From IMG/VR virus record IMGVR_UViG_3300011116_000416, positions 21,615-85,614 of that record: 64,000 nt of DNA; one strand, written 5' to 3'. The notes below the pieces were generated by a model that did not search any database, was not told the DNA's origin, and was given only the letters and a program-made list of their open reading frames with translations. The position numbers and the translations under genes are program-made. Positions 31,877 to 40,891 of the stretch are shown here, one piece after another; the first letter of the stretch is position 1; every line of letters begins with the position of its first letter. The DNA comes from a virus.

Positions 31877-34800
31877 TAGATAGTGTTGCCCCTAACTCTC
31901 ATATTGTCAATACGTCTAATTTGTGTCAGAACTGCCTGAGCAATTGTGTCAGGGTTAGAATCAGAACGAACATTGACGTTTATACTATAATTATACACTG
32001 AATCGCCTATGCTTGCTCCATTATTAATACTTCCTAATTTAGCGGCACCTATTCTGTCTACCGCTGACTTCTTAATTACAAATTCTCCTGGGGTAAGCAT
32101 AGCAGGAACAATATCGGTTCCACGAGCAGCCCCACCAAATGCAAAGTATGAGACTAAACCACCTTTAGCAAATGGTTTTCTGGCATATCCAGCAAAACTT
32201 CCAGACCCAAGAGTCTTAGTTAAATCCGCATATTCTAATGCATTTAGCATTTCTTGTAAATCTTGTTTTGTATATTTCTTTCCACCAACAGTTACAGTTG
32301 CACCAGCAAGCTCTGCTTCTCTAGCTGCATTAATTCCAGCCCTTTGGTCTTCAAGTGCGGACTGGGCATTCTGTGCCCTAATTCCAGTAACAATTCCAGC
32401 AGCAGCAGAAATATCTCCACGAGACAAAGCATCCGCAAGGTCAAGCTGTCCTCTTTGCTGTTGAGCAATCTTGTCGTTAGCTTTCTGAATCTCGTCTAAT
32501 TTCTTTAGCCTTGCATCATATTTCTTATTAATGGCATCTTCTTGTTTACCTAACAATGTCATGGCTGCATTTAATCTAGACTGTTTTTTGATTGCAATAT
32601 CTTGAGCAATTTCTGCTGGAGTTTTTTGCTGTTCTAAAGAATCTGTAATTGCATCCATAATTTCGGAAATTGCATTTGTAAGACTATTTCTTGTCCATTG
32701 TTTTGCTGCTTCTTGTACTCTAGGACTTGCACCAGCCAATTTACCCTTGCCACTAAGAATATCGGCTTGGCTCTTAGTTACTTCAATTCCAAGCGAAGAT
32801 GCCTTGATAATCAAAAGTTTATCGTTTATGTCTTTTAGCCCCTGAACAGTTGTTTTAATACTACTTGGAAGATTGTTTACCGCAATGTTTAATAGCTTTA
32901 TTGCAACGCTTTTATCTTTTATGTTATTTAATTTTTCTCCCAGGTTATCAAACTGTGCATTAAAGGCTTTGATGTCTAAAGTGCCTTCTTTAAATTGACT
33001 AGAAAAACCTTTAAGCATAGTCGATAGATTAGCACCAGTTGTATATAATGCCTTGTCAGTTTTTAACTGCTCTGGTGTTCTTTGATTGTTTCCAAAATTA
33101 TACCGACCAAAGTCCTGAGCCTTTGTTCCATAATATCCAGTTTGACCAGATACTGGTTTCGGCATATTTGCTGCCACAATTTTTTCTGCAGTAGATATTT
33201 GATAACCTATATTTTCCTGAACTGCCTTATTGGTTATCTTATTTACATCAAATGCTATATTTGACTTTCCAGAAGATTGCCTTAAAGCATTCATAACTGT
33301 TTGAATCATGTCATCTTTAAATCCCTTGCCTCTTAAGCCTACGGTTAATGATGTCATTAAATTTCTTGTTTCTTCTGCTGTTGCTTTTTTAAGTGCGTCT
33401 ATTGTTGAGCCAAATTCTTTTTTAAATTCTGGTAACCCCAACAGAGCCGCTGTAGATTGCATTTGTCCTACATCTTTAGTTAATCCTGCAGATATTTTAG
33501 CTGTTTCAAGCGGTGATTTTTCATTTGGAGCTATGCCAAAAAAGTCACCCAAAGTTTTTATTTTTTTACTTGTTAGAGTTGCAGCATTTCCTAAGTCATG
33601 TATTGCCTTATACTCCTTTTTCTTTCTCTCCTGCTCTTGATTATATAAAAGTGTTAATCCACCTACCGCTAAAGCTAATCCACCAAAAACTGGTAATAAT
33701 GGAGTTATTGCTGGCAATAAAGCACCAAATCCACTGATTAAGTTTGGGAACATTGATGTAAGTGTTGACATTAACATTACTGGTCCAGCAGCTTGTCCAG
33801 CAATTTGTCCAACTGGACCAGGCATCATAGAAGCCATACCAACAGTAGAGCTAAGACCAAATCCAACACCCATAACTCTATTTCTATCTATTTTCTGCAA
33901 TCCTGCGGACGCTCTTCCTACTCCACTATTTAATGCATAATTAAATCTGGATTTAAATCTTTCTAGTCTTGTTCCCTGTCTAGGACCTTGTAGAATACCG
34001 CCTTGTCCATCAAAATCGGTAGCAAACATTCCAGGAATATATTTTGTTCCAGACGAAGCAGCAATACCATTACGCATACCCTGTGTAGCTGCTGCACCTA
34101 GCTGTTCACCAGTAATAACAGCTTCTTTAATTTTTTTCTTTGCACCAGCGTTAAGACTTTGTCCATAGTTCTGTCCAATTGCATCAGCTTCCCTTGATGG
34201 AGAAGCCATTCTAGTGCTCTTCTTAAATCCTTTTTGAACTCCTTCTTTAGCACTAGCTTGAACCTGCTGAATTATATTTGTGGCAGCAGCTTCTACTATT
34301 GCTTCAACTTCATATGCAAACTTTCCTCTGGAAGCTCCACTACCAGCACCCATCCAAGGTCCCATGAGTTGTACAAGCCTTGCCTGTCTTCTTACATCTC
34401 CTGTTCTTCTTGCAAATCTTTCTGGAGTATATATTTCTGATGTACCAGTTGCCATGGCTCTAGTTGCAAATTTAATTCTGTCTTCTGCTGAAGTTGTTCC
34501 AGAAAAACTTGTAACATTTTTGCCATATGGATTTATAACAGATGGGGTAAGATATGCCAATGCAGATTTTCTTGACAATTCTGAACCAGTAAGACCTTGA
34601 GTCCTAAGTGCTGCAATCTTTTTATCTTGTTCTGTCAGAAGTCTTTCTGCCTCTATTCTTGCTTTTTCTACAGACAAACCTTGTTTTGAAATTAATGATG
34701 CTTCTAATGCTTCTTTTGCTGTTTTTCTTGCAAAAGCAACTCTTTCATTATCTGCATTTGCCACGTCAGCCAGGGCTTTTGAAGCAACTGTCCCCCTATT

Positions 34801-37800
34801 CGACAATTCTTTTAATGCAGAAACTTCTTCTTCTCTAGCCTTAATTTCTCCATTTTTAATTTTTAGCAATCTTTCATCGGCTAACTTCCCTTGCTCAGAT
34901 GATGCTTCTAATGTTGATGCCCTACCCTTGATTCCCAAAGGATTATATGCCATATTAATATTTGCTGCTTCTGGAATAGTTGTACCACCATAAAGTCTTC
35001 CAGTTCCAAATAATGTGCCATATCCTTGTTTAATTGTCTCTAATAAGGTCATATGTCTTTGACGTGCTTCGGTAATTCCCTTTGCACCCTGTTTTATTTC
35101 ATAAACCATTACTTTAGCTTCTGCGATTTCAGGCGATAGGTCTATCATTTCTGATAAAGTTGATGATAAACTTTCTGCTTGTAAAATATCTAAATGTGAA
35201 GCTTGTGCACGAGTTGGGTCATTCGGTCCTTTAATTTTAAGACCTGCAGTTCCTTTTGCAAATTTAGGTAGACTATCTGCAATCATTCCCTTGACAATAC
35301 CAGAATATTTCTGTGCCTGTTTAGCAGGAATAATAGCTTCGCCATTTGATACCATAGCTAAGATAGAGTCTGAAGTGCCTGAGCCTGGACCAGAAATTAT
35401 TCCACCATTAGCAAGATAGTTGTGTTTTGACGTAAACATCTTTCCTAATTCTCTAGAAGATGTTCCAAGGTCAAAAACCGATATGTTTTCTAAACCATTT
35501 TCTTTTAGAAGCTTTTGAACCTCTACTATTTTTGCAGCTGTTCTTTCTGGGAAGTCATTAGAAATACCAATTCTTTCAACATCCTGTATACTAAATCCGC
35601 CTGGCAAATGTGCTTCAATATATGGAATTGCACCCATCTTGCTATCTTTGTATATTGACTTACTGGCTTTCAATGTTTTTGCAAGAGAAGACTTGTTTGT
35701 TTGGAATAATTTCCTAACTAATGGAACTTTCTTGCCAAGTTTTAATGCCTGTTCCCAAATTGTTAGTGTATCTCCAAATGATATAGATGCTCTTGCTAGT
35801 GCTTCTGGTTTTAAGAATAACGTGTTTTCTCCATATTTTCTTAATGCCACGCTTTGAGGATTAATTAGTCTAAGGAACTCTTCCTCAATTCTTTGCTCTG
35901 GAGTAAGTGGGTCGTGGGTGCCAAAGGAGTCTTTTTTCAGTTGTGTTGGCGTTCCACCCTGATACAGGGTTCCATAATAAGTTGGTACCATTTCTTTACT
36001 TGTCAAGAATCCATAAACTGGTCGCTGACCAGCACCAGAACCAACTGGAACACCCATTGTTGCTTTTTCAATAAGGGCTCGCTGTGACTGAGTGTCCTGT
36101 GCTGAACTTCTTACACCATGGAACAAACTCTTATATTGACCTTCTTGAATAAACTGACCTAAAGCATCACCACGCATCTTAAAAGCAAGCGTTGGTGTTC
36201 TACTTGCAGCAGCCTTGCCACCAAAAAGTTGGAAAAGACTTCTTGCATTTGCCATTGCGGTATTAATAACTCCACCAGCAGCAAATCTAGGAAGATTATC
36301 CATAATCATGTTCTGAATTAAACCAGAATATTTTGCTGTCTGTTTTGCTGGAATAACTGCTTCACCATTAGAAAGCATTGCTGGAATTGAATCTGATGTT
36401 CCTGTGCCAGGACCTCTAACAATACCACCCTTAGCAAATGCCTTTCTCTTGGTACCATCTCCAGATACGATTGGTCCCATAAATGCTCGTTGTGCTGCAA
36501 TAGAACGACCGTAGGCTGCTGTTAGTTGGTCAACTGCTTTTGCTTCTACTGTAAATCTTTGCTGCAGTTTAGAGTGTACCTGTTCAAGAGATGCTCCTAC
36601 TGCTGCCGCCTCAATTTGCTTAGTTGTCATATACTTTGTTTGAGAACCAAGGTCAAGAGATGACTTTCCTGTTCTGTTAAAGAAGTCTTTTAGATTAGCA
36701 AATAGCTTAATTAAGTTTGCCACACCGTTAGCAATTAGACCAAATGTCATTAGCAAGACTGGACCTAATCCACCAACACCAGCAACTAGAATCATTGCAA
36801 AGTTTTTAACGGAATCTGGAAGATTATTGAAAGCATTAAGTATCTTGGTAATTCCATCAATAATTGGTGTAACTACCTTCATAAACTGCTCACCAATTGG
36901 AGCCATAGCAGCCTGTAGCTTGGCAACACTTTCCTGGAACTTATACATGGTGGACTCTTGCATCTTTTCCATTTCTTTTTGAGAGATGTATGCAAGTTGC
37001 TGTGGTGTTCTTGCTGCAAGCTCCATTACCCTATTTGCTTGGCTATTTTCATCTGCCACGTTCTTGAACAATGTGGATAGACGAGAGAACTGGAACTTAC
37101 CAAACATCTGCTCAATAGCACGAGCACGGTTTAGAGGGTCTAGAGTGTCAAGTGCAGATGCAAAGTTAAGAACTGTTTGCTTTAGATTTCCTTGGTCCTT
37201 TTCTACGATAGCATTGATGTCAATACCCATCTGCTTCATCATTGCACTCGTTTTAGCTGTTGGGTTAATCAAGGATGCCAGACCAGACTTTAAGGCGTTA
37301 GCACCCTCTGAAGCGTTAACACCACCTTCTTTCATAGCAGTTAGGAAGAACGTTAAGTCTTCTACATCTCCACCAAGCTGTCTAACTACTGGAGCAGCCT
37401 TTGGAATTGCAATTGTTAGGTCTTCAATCGATGTAATGGTTTGGTTTTCTACTGCGTTTAGGAAGTCTATTTTCTTTGTTAGGTCTTCCGCAGAAATACC
37501 AAATGCGTCAACCAAAGAGATTGTTGTTTGAAGTGCTTGCTGTTGGTCAATAGCACCTAGAGTTGCAAGCTTATTTGCCTGTGTTACCTGTGCTAATAGT
37601 TTTGCACCTGTAGCACCAGTGGCAGCAGCGGTAGCAGCCATATCCATGGTATCTTGAACAGTAAGTCCAAACTTGGTAAATTCCATAGCAATCTTTTTGA
37701 TATCATTGAATACCTTGTTTGTTTCTTCTGTTGTTGTAAACATGTCTCCATAGACACGCTTAAACTTGATTGCTGCTTTTTCCATTTCCATGAATGATTT

Positions 37801-38430
37801 TGCAGCCGCTGTACCAGCCATTGTTAGAGGTACGGTAAAACCAACCATAAGCTGACGACCAGCCCATTGTGTGTTTTTACCAAAGTTTAGAAGATTTGTA
37901 GAGCCTTGTTTTAAAAGCTGATTTAATAGTTGCTGTCTTTGTGCTGCAATCTGTGTTTTAGTAGATAAATTCTCCATGTCGAGAATTAAGGGTCTTACCT
38001 TAATTGCTCGCATTGCACCATTTGCATCACGACCAAGTTTGATGTATTGGGTTTGTAGGTCTTTTACTCTTTCACGAGCAACCTTGTTTATTGTTTCAAA
38101 CTCTGTTTTAAAGAATCTTCCAAAAGACCTGGATGATGCACCAGCATATCTAAAATATTCTCCAAGAGAAAGTTTATTCTTTTCAAGTGAATCTGTGAAC
38201 TGTTCAGCAGATGATTTTACTGTTGTCATGCTAGCAGCAAATTTGTTGGTAGCATTAATAGAGTTTATTAAGTTTTGCTGTAGATTTCTTGCTTCCGCTG
38301 CGGCTTGAGCACCGCCTTTGGACATTTGGGTGTGGAAGGCTGAGATTTGAGTCTGAAGTTGCTTGATACTAGCCAATGCAGCACTAGTATCAATATTAAC
38401 TTTAATATTGGACTGAATTTCGTCAGCCAT
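31876..38430 (-). CDS. Tape measure protein, 2184 aa
   Basis: The TP901-type core (about residues 220-440) has MAATAAATGATGAKLLAQVT and AIPKAAPVVRQLGGDVEDL. Long helical stretches and hydrophobic segments at about 535-575 and 1520-1600 are probable membrane-interacting parts. Repeated glycine motifs (AKGGIVRGPGTGTSDS at about 663, NGGIISGPGSGTSDS at about 1007, AKGGLVSYFAFGGAARG near 2088) each precede an IPAMLSNGEAVIPAKQ-like segment. Residues about 750-960 contain an unexpected domain with DUF3626/ADP-ribosyltransferase-like elements. Its length predicts a tail of about 0.3 micrometre at 1.5 angstrom per residue. Confidence 0.95.
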   Translation of the reverse strand: MADEIQSNIKVNIDTSAALASIKQLQTQISAFHTQMSKGGAQAAAEARNLQQNLINSINATNKFAASMTTVKSSAEQFTDSLEKNKLSLGEYFRYAGASSRSFGRFFKTEFETINKVARERVKDLQTQYIKLGRDANGAMRAIKVRPLILDMENLSTKTQIAAQRQQLLNQLLKQGSTNLLNFGKNTQWAGRQLMVGFTVPLTMAGTAAAKSFMEMEKAAIKFKRVYGDMFTTTEETNKVFNDIKKIAMEFTKFGLTVQDTMDMAATAAATGATGAKLLAQVTQANKLATLGAIDQQQALQTTISLVDAFGISAEDLTKKIDFLNAVENQTITSIEDLTIAIPKAAPVVRQLGGDVEDLTFFLTAMKEGGVNASEGANALKSGLASLINPTAKTSAMMKQMGIDINAIVEKDQGNLKQTVLNFASALDTLDPLNRARAIEQMFGKFQFSRLSTLFKNVADENSQANRVMELAARTPQQLAYISQKEMEKMQESTMYKFQESVAKLQAAMAPIGEQFMKVVTPIIDGITKILNAFNNLPDSVKNFAMILVAGVGGLGPVLLMTFGLIANGVANLIKLFANLKDFFNRTGKSSLDLGSQTKYMTTKQIEAAAVGASLEQVHSKLQQRFTVEAKAVDQLTAAYGRSIAAQRAFMGPIVSGDGTKRKAFAKGGIVRGPGTGTSDSIPAMLSNGEAVIPAKQTAKYSGLIQNMIMDNLPRFAAGGVINTAMANARSLFQLFGGKAAASRTPTLAFKMRGDALGQFIQEGQYKSLFHGVRSSAQDTQSQRALIEKATMGVPVGSGAGQRPVYGFLTSKEMVPTYYGTLYQGGTPTQLKKDSFGTHDPLTPEQRIEEEFLRLINPQSVALRKYGENTLFLKPEALARASISFGDTLTIWEQALKLGKKVPLVRKLFQTNKSSLAKTLKASKSIYKDSKMGAIPYIEAHLPGGFSIQDVERIGISNDFPERTAAKIVEVQKLLKENGLENISVFDLGTSSRELGKMFTSKHNYLANGGIISGPGSGTSDSILAMVSNGEAIIPAKQAQKYSGIVKGMIADSLPKFAKGTAGLKIKGPNDPTRAQASHLDILQAESLSSTLSEMIDLSPEIAEAKVMVYEIKQGAKGITEARQRHMTLLETIKQGYGTLFGTGRLYGGTTIPEAANINMAYNPLGIKGRASTLEASSEQGKLADERLLKIKNGEIKAREEEVSALKELSNRGTVASKALADVANADNERVAFARKTAKEALEASLISKQGLSVEKARIEAERLLTEQDKKIAALRTQGLTGSELSRKSALAYLTPSVINPYGKNVTSFSGTTSAEDRIKFATRAMATGTSEIYTPERFARRTGDVRRQARLVQLMGPWMGAGSGASRGKFAYEVEAIVEAAATNIIQQVQASAKEGVQKGFKKSTRMASPSREADAIGQNYGQSLNAGAKKKIKEAVITGEQLGAAATQGMRNGIAASSGTKYIPGMFATDFDGQGGILQGPRQGTRLERFKSRFNYALNSGVGRASAGLQKIDRNRVMGVGFGLSSTVGMASMMPGPVGQIAGQAAGPVMLMSTLTSMFPNLISGFGALLPAITPLLPVFGGLALAVGGLTLLYNQEQERKKKEYKAIHDLGNAATLTSKKIKTLGDFFGIAPNEKSPLETAKISAGLTKDVGQMQSTAALLGLPEFKKEFGSTIDALKKATAEETRNLMTSLTVGLRGKGFKDDMIQTVMNALRQSSGKSNIAFDVNKITNKAVQENIGYQISTAEKIVAANMPKPVSGQTGYYGTKAQDFGRYNFGNNQRTPEQLKTDKALYTTGANLSTMLKGFSSQFKEGTLDIKAFNAQFDNLGEKLNNIKDKSVAIKLLNIAVNNLPSSIKTTVQGLKDINDKLLIIKASSLGIEVTKSQADILSGKGKLAGASPRVQEAAKQWTRNSLTNAISEIMDAITDSLEQQKTPAEIAQDIAIKKQSRLNAAMTLLGKQEDAINKKYDARLKKLDEIQKANDKIAQQQRGQLDLADALSRGDISAAAGIVTGIRAQNAQSALEDQRAGINAAREAELAGATVTVGGKKYTKQDLQEMLNALEYADLTKTLGSGSFAGYARKPFAKGGLVSYFAFGGAARGTDIVPAMLTPGEFVIKKSAVDRIGAAKLGSINNGASIGDSVYNYSINVNVRSDSNPDTIAQAVLTQIRRIDNMRVRGNTI

Positions 38431-38449
38431 CCATGAACACCCTCTTTAA

Positions 38450-38767
38450 TTAAATATTACCAAGAAGCGATGTGCCTGACAAATCAATGCCAGATGCTTC
38501 GTTGATAATCTTATAAACCATCGGAAGATTCAAGATTTCTTCCAGGTCAACCTCTTTTTCCAAGAGCTTTGGCTCATATTGTTTTAGTGCAATTTTCACA
38601 CACTCTACAAGCAAAGCCAAAGATTTTTCGTTGTCTTCAGCGACCGCAGAGATTTCATCAAACTTCTTCATAAATTCACGAAGAAGAGAAATCTTCAGTG
38701 GTCTAACTGTGATGGATGTTCCATCAAGTAGTTCTACTGTTGTTGCTTCATTAACAGTTACTGCCAT
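38450..38767 (-). CDS. Tail assembly chaperone, short form, 105 aa
   Basis: Immediately upstream of the tape measure gene, where tail chaperone G normally lies. It shares VELLDGTSITVRPLKI...LLREFMKKFDE with the 235-aa neighbour (IELIDGTALLIGPLKI...LRQFMDKFDE) and aligns over its whole length to the neighbour's first 95 residues. It has a strong AAGGAGG SD and its own promoter, so it is probably made in excess, as G is relative to GT. No slippery site was seen at its end. Confidence 0.8.
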   Translation of the reverse strand: MAVTVNEATTVELLDGTSITVRPLKISLLREFMKKFDEISAVAEDNEKSLALLVECVKIALKQYEPKLLEKEVDLEEILNLPMVYKIINEASGIDLSGTSLLGNI

Positions 38768-38793
38768 TATTCCTCCTTTTAAGGTCTTATTAA

Positions 38794-38802
38794 ATTATAA
38801 CA
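38794..38802 (-). promoter_or_regulatory. Extended -10 promoter for short tail chaperone
   Basis: TGT-TATAAT on the minus strand (TATAAT at 38794-38799), followed by a 20-nt leader containing AAGGAGG. It would also transcribe the tape measure gene. Confidence 0.65.
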
Positions 38803-38814
38803 TAAATAAGGCTT

Positions 38815-39522
38815 TTATTCTGTCATTACTTCGTAATCAAGTCCCATGCCTATACCAAATCCAAGCTGTTGTGCTCTTACTCCCTGTAGTGCTGTTACAT
38901 CATTAGGATTGCCATCACCAATACCGCTTAATTTTGCCGAAACTCTTGCTTTCATTGCTTCCCAAGGGTCTTCTTGAGCCTTTCCGCTAGCTTCATCAAG
39001 GTCTATGCCTTTTAGTGATGCTGTAAATTTTTTATCTTGATAATCTGATTCTCGTTTAGATTCTAATGTTGCAAATAATTCTGCTAATGATAATGACTTT
39101 TCTAGTTCTTCATAATCCTTCCAAATTCCCAACAAGAATATTTCTGATTCTAACTTTGCTAAATCCAGGGTATCCCAAGTACTTTTACTTTTAGAATCAC
39201 TGTCTATATTATTATTCTCTTTTGAGCCATTTTCGTCAGTTGTAAATTTAATACCAGAACAATATTCAATCAGATTATACATATTCTTCATGTCTAGCGA
39301 ATCTTCTAGCTGTTCTTTGGTTTTTATTATTGGGTAATATTGAGCCATAGCAATTAGGGAGCATTCAATGAGTACATCCAATGGGTCTTCTGTGGTTGGT
39401 TTATCTAATTCGTCAAACTTGTCCATAAACTGCCTTAGATAGTATATCTTTAGTGGACCTATCAAAAGGGCTGTGCCATCAATCAGCTCTATGTACTTTG
39501 TTTCATATATTTTTGTGCTCAT
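38815..39522 (-). CDS. Tail assembly chaperone, long form, 235 aa
   Basis: Residues 1-95 are paralogous to the 105-aa chaperone. Residues about 96-235 add a charged Asp/Ser/Lys linker (ENGSKENNNIDSDSKSKSTW), a helical segment (LESEIFLLGIWKDYEELEKS) and a glycine end (LGFGIGMGLDYEVMTE). This is the domain layout of frameshifted GT proteins, but here it is one uninterrupted gene. A leaderless promoter without SD suggests lower output than the short form. The stop is 47 bp before the short-form start. Confidence 0.75.
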   Translation of the reverse strand: MSTKIYETKYIELIDGTALLIGPLKIYYLRQFMDKFDELDKPTTEDPLDVLIECSLIAMAQYYPIIKTKEQLEDSLDMKNMYNLIEYCSGIKFTTDENGSKENNNIDSDSKSKSTWDTLDLAKLESEIFLLGIWKDYEELEKSLSLAELFATLESKRESDYQDKKFTASLKGIDLDEASGKAQEDPWEAMKARVSAKLSGIGDGNPNDVTALQGVRAQQLGFGIGMGLDYEVMTE

Positions 39523-39528
39523 TTATCT

Positions 39529-39537
39529 ATTATAGCA
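39529..39537 (-). promoter_or_regulatory. Extended -10 promoter, leaderless, long tail chaperone
   Basis: TGC-TATAAT on the minus strand (TATAAT at 39529-39534), 6 nt before the ATG at 39522. It is fused to the T-run of the preceding terminator. Confidence 0.75.
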
Positions 39538-39567
39538 AAAACTGCCCCAGGAATCCCCAGGGCAGTT
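39537..39567 (-). terminator. Intrinsic terminator after major tail protein
   Basis: An 8-bp stem AACTGCCC/GGGCAGTT with a 12-nt loop is followed by five T on the minus strand. It limits read-through from the highly expressed tail tube gene into the chaperones. Confidence 0.88.
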
Positions 39568-39592
39568 CTCTATATTCAATTATTATTAAATT

Positions 39593-40300
39593 TTAGTAGG
39601 TGCGGTCGATAATCTTTCCGTAAGCACCAGAGTCATCTGGTAGAAGGCGGAACTCTACATCGAACATGCTTGCAGCATCACGCTTTGCAGAAACAGTTAC
39701 AGAGCTAATCGAGATAACTCGATATGCAATGTATACACGCTCTGTCTGGTCTGTTGTACCAGCACCAGAAGCAAACGCTGCCTGTGGTCCAGGACCAACA
39801 GCAACCAAGCTTCTTTCTACTGGGTAATCACCCAAGTCACCAGAAGTAAGGTCGATGTATCTACCCTGAGAAGTTGAACCTTCTGTCCACGATGGAACAG
39901 TTACAGTTACAACAGTTCCGCTTGCAGTTGCACCAGTTGTGTAGCTGTTTACGGAACCCTTCTGACCGATAGAAATTAGAAGATTTTCTAATGTTGCCTC
40001 GGCAAAAGATGTTCTCAGAGTTACTGTCATTCCAGACTTGAAAAGCTTTGCTACGTCTAGAAGCTGGTCCACCATTACATCACCAAATGTTGGGTTAAAT
40101 GTAATGTCAACACCATTGCTTGTGTAGCCAACGTTAGTTACGTTAGCTGAGTTTGTACAGATATCCTTGTAAGAAACACCGTTAGTAAAAGCTGGCTGGT
40201 TAGTAGTTGATGTACTAGTCCAAGTTTTATCTGGTTTCGACAAGAATAGAGCAGCAGCACCAACGATGATGTTGGCGTTTGTACCTCTTGAATATGCCAT
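39593..40300 (-). CDS. Major tail tube protein, 235 aa
   Basis: A beta-rich protein of the right size and position (before the tail chaperones). Typical segments are VGYTSNGVDITFNPTFGDVM, KSGMTVTLRTSFAEATLENL and the C-terminal AASMFDVEFRLLPDDSGAYG. It forms the tail tube by stacking hexamers. It has a strong promoter (40353-40358), an AGAGGTG SD and a terminator right after it, as expected of an abundant virion protein. Confidence 0.82.
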   Translation of the reverse strand: MAYSRGTNANIIVGAAALFLSKPDKTWTSTSTTNQPAFTNGVSYKDICTNSANVTNVGYTSNGVDITFNPTFGDVMVDQLLDVAKLFKSGMTVTLRTSFAEATLENLLISIGQKGSVNSYTTGATASGTVVTVTVPSWTEGSTSQGRYIDLTSGDLGDYPVERSLVAVGPGPQAAFASGAGTTDQTERVYIAYRVISISSVTVSAKRDAASMFDVEFRLLPDDSGAYGKIIDRTY

Positions 40301-40352
40301 ATTTTTTCACCTCTTATTCATATGCAAAATATGGGCGTGTTTCCTCTGTATA

Positions 40353-40361
40353 ATTATACCA
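40353..40361 (-). promoter_or_regulatory. Extended -10 promoter for major tail protein
   Basis: TGG-TATAAT on the minus strand (TATAAT at 40353-40358). It sits just inside the intergenic gap after the tail terminator gene. The leader is about 45 nt. Confidence 0.7.
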
Positions 40362-40366
40362 TGCTT

Positions 40367-40891
40367 TTATGGTTGTTCCATCATGTGGTAATCGTAATAA
40401 ATGATTATCTTATTACCAGCATAAGTTCTGGCTGTGCCAAAGTCGATAACGTCTCTGGTTTCTTGCAGCTGAAATACTTTAAAACTATGGAATATAAAGT
40501 TTGGCTCAATTGATGTTCCGTCAACTGTGATTGACCCCTTTGTTCCACACCATCTGTTTAGTTCATCTGCTGTTTCATCTTCACGGTCCATTAACCTTAG
40601 CGTTTCTTCTGTAATCTTTACCATGTTTAATACCGAATTTTCTGCTGTTGCATAGAAATAGTACAGCAACTGTTCGCACTTGATGTGTGGGAATGGACTT
40701 TTACGCATTCTTATCATGCGGTCATAGGTAGCCATTACACCGCTTGATGGGAATGATTCTGTGAGGTTGTTGATTGTGGATGGTACCGATGGAAAAAATG
40801 GCATTGTGTCAAAGCCCAGTGTTTCTAGCTTTTCCTGCAAATATGCATTTATCCATAGCACTGGTGTGTTTAATACCGATGTTTTAGACAT
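40367..40891 (-). CDS. Putative tail terminator / tail completion protein, 174 aa
   Basis: An alpha/beta protein between the gp10-like gene and the tail tube gene, the usual position of tail terminators. It has a helical N-terminal half (WINAYLQEKLETLGFDTMPF), CEQLLYYFYATAENSVLNMV and a C-terminal strand pair (FIFHSFKVFQLQETRDV, AGNKIIIYYDYHM). The role is inferred from synteny. Confidence 0.6.
   Translation of the reverse strand: MSKTSVLNTPVLWINAYLQEKLETLGFDTMPFFPSVPSTINNLTESFPSSGVMATYDRMIRMRKSPFPHIKCEQLLYYFYATAENSVLNMVKITEETLRLMDREDETADELNRWCGTKGSITVDGTSIEPNFIFHSFKVFQLQETRDVIDFGTARTYAGNKIIIYYDYHMMEQP

Noticed and set aside
36986-37531. 181-codon plus-strand frame inside the tape measure gene
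   Set aside because: Antisense shadow of a clearly coding tape measure region, without promoter or SD.
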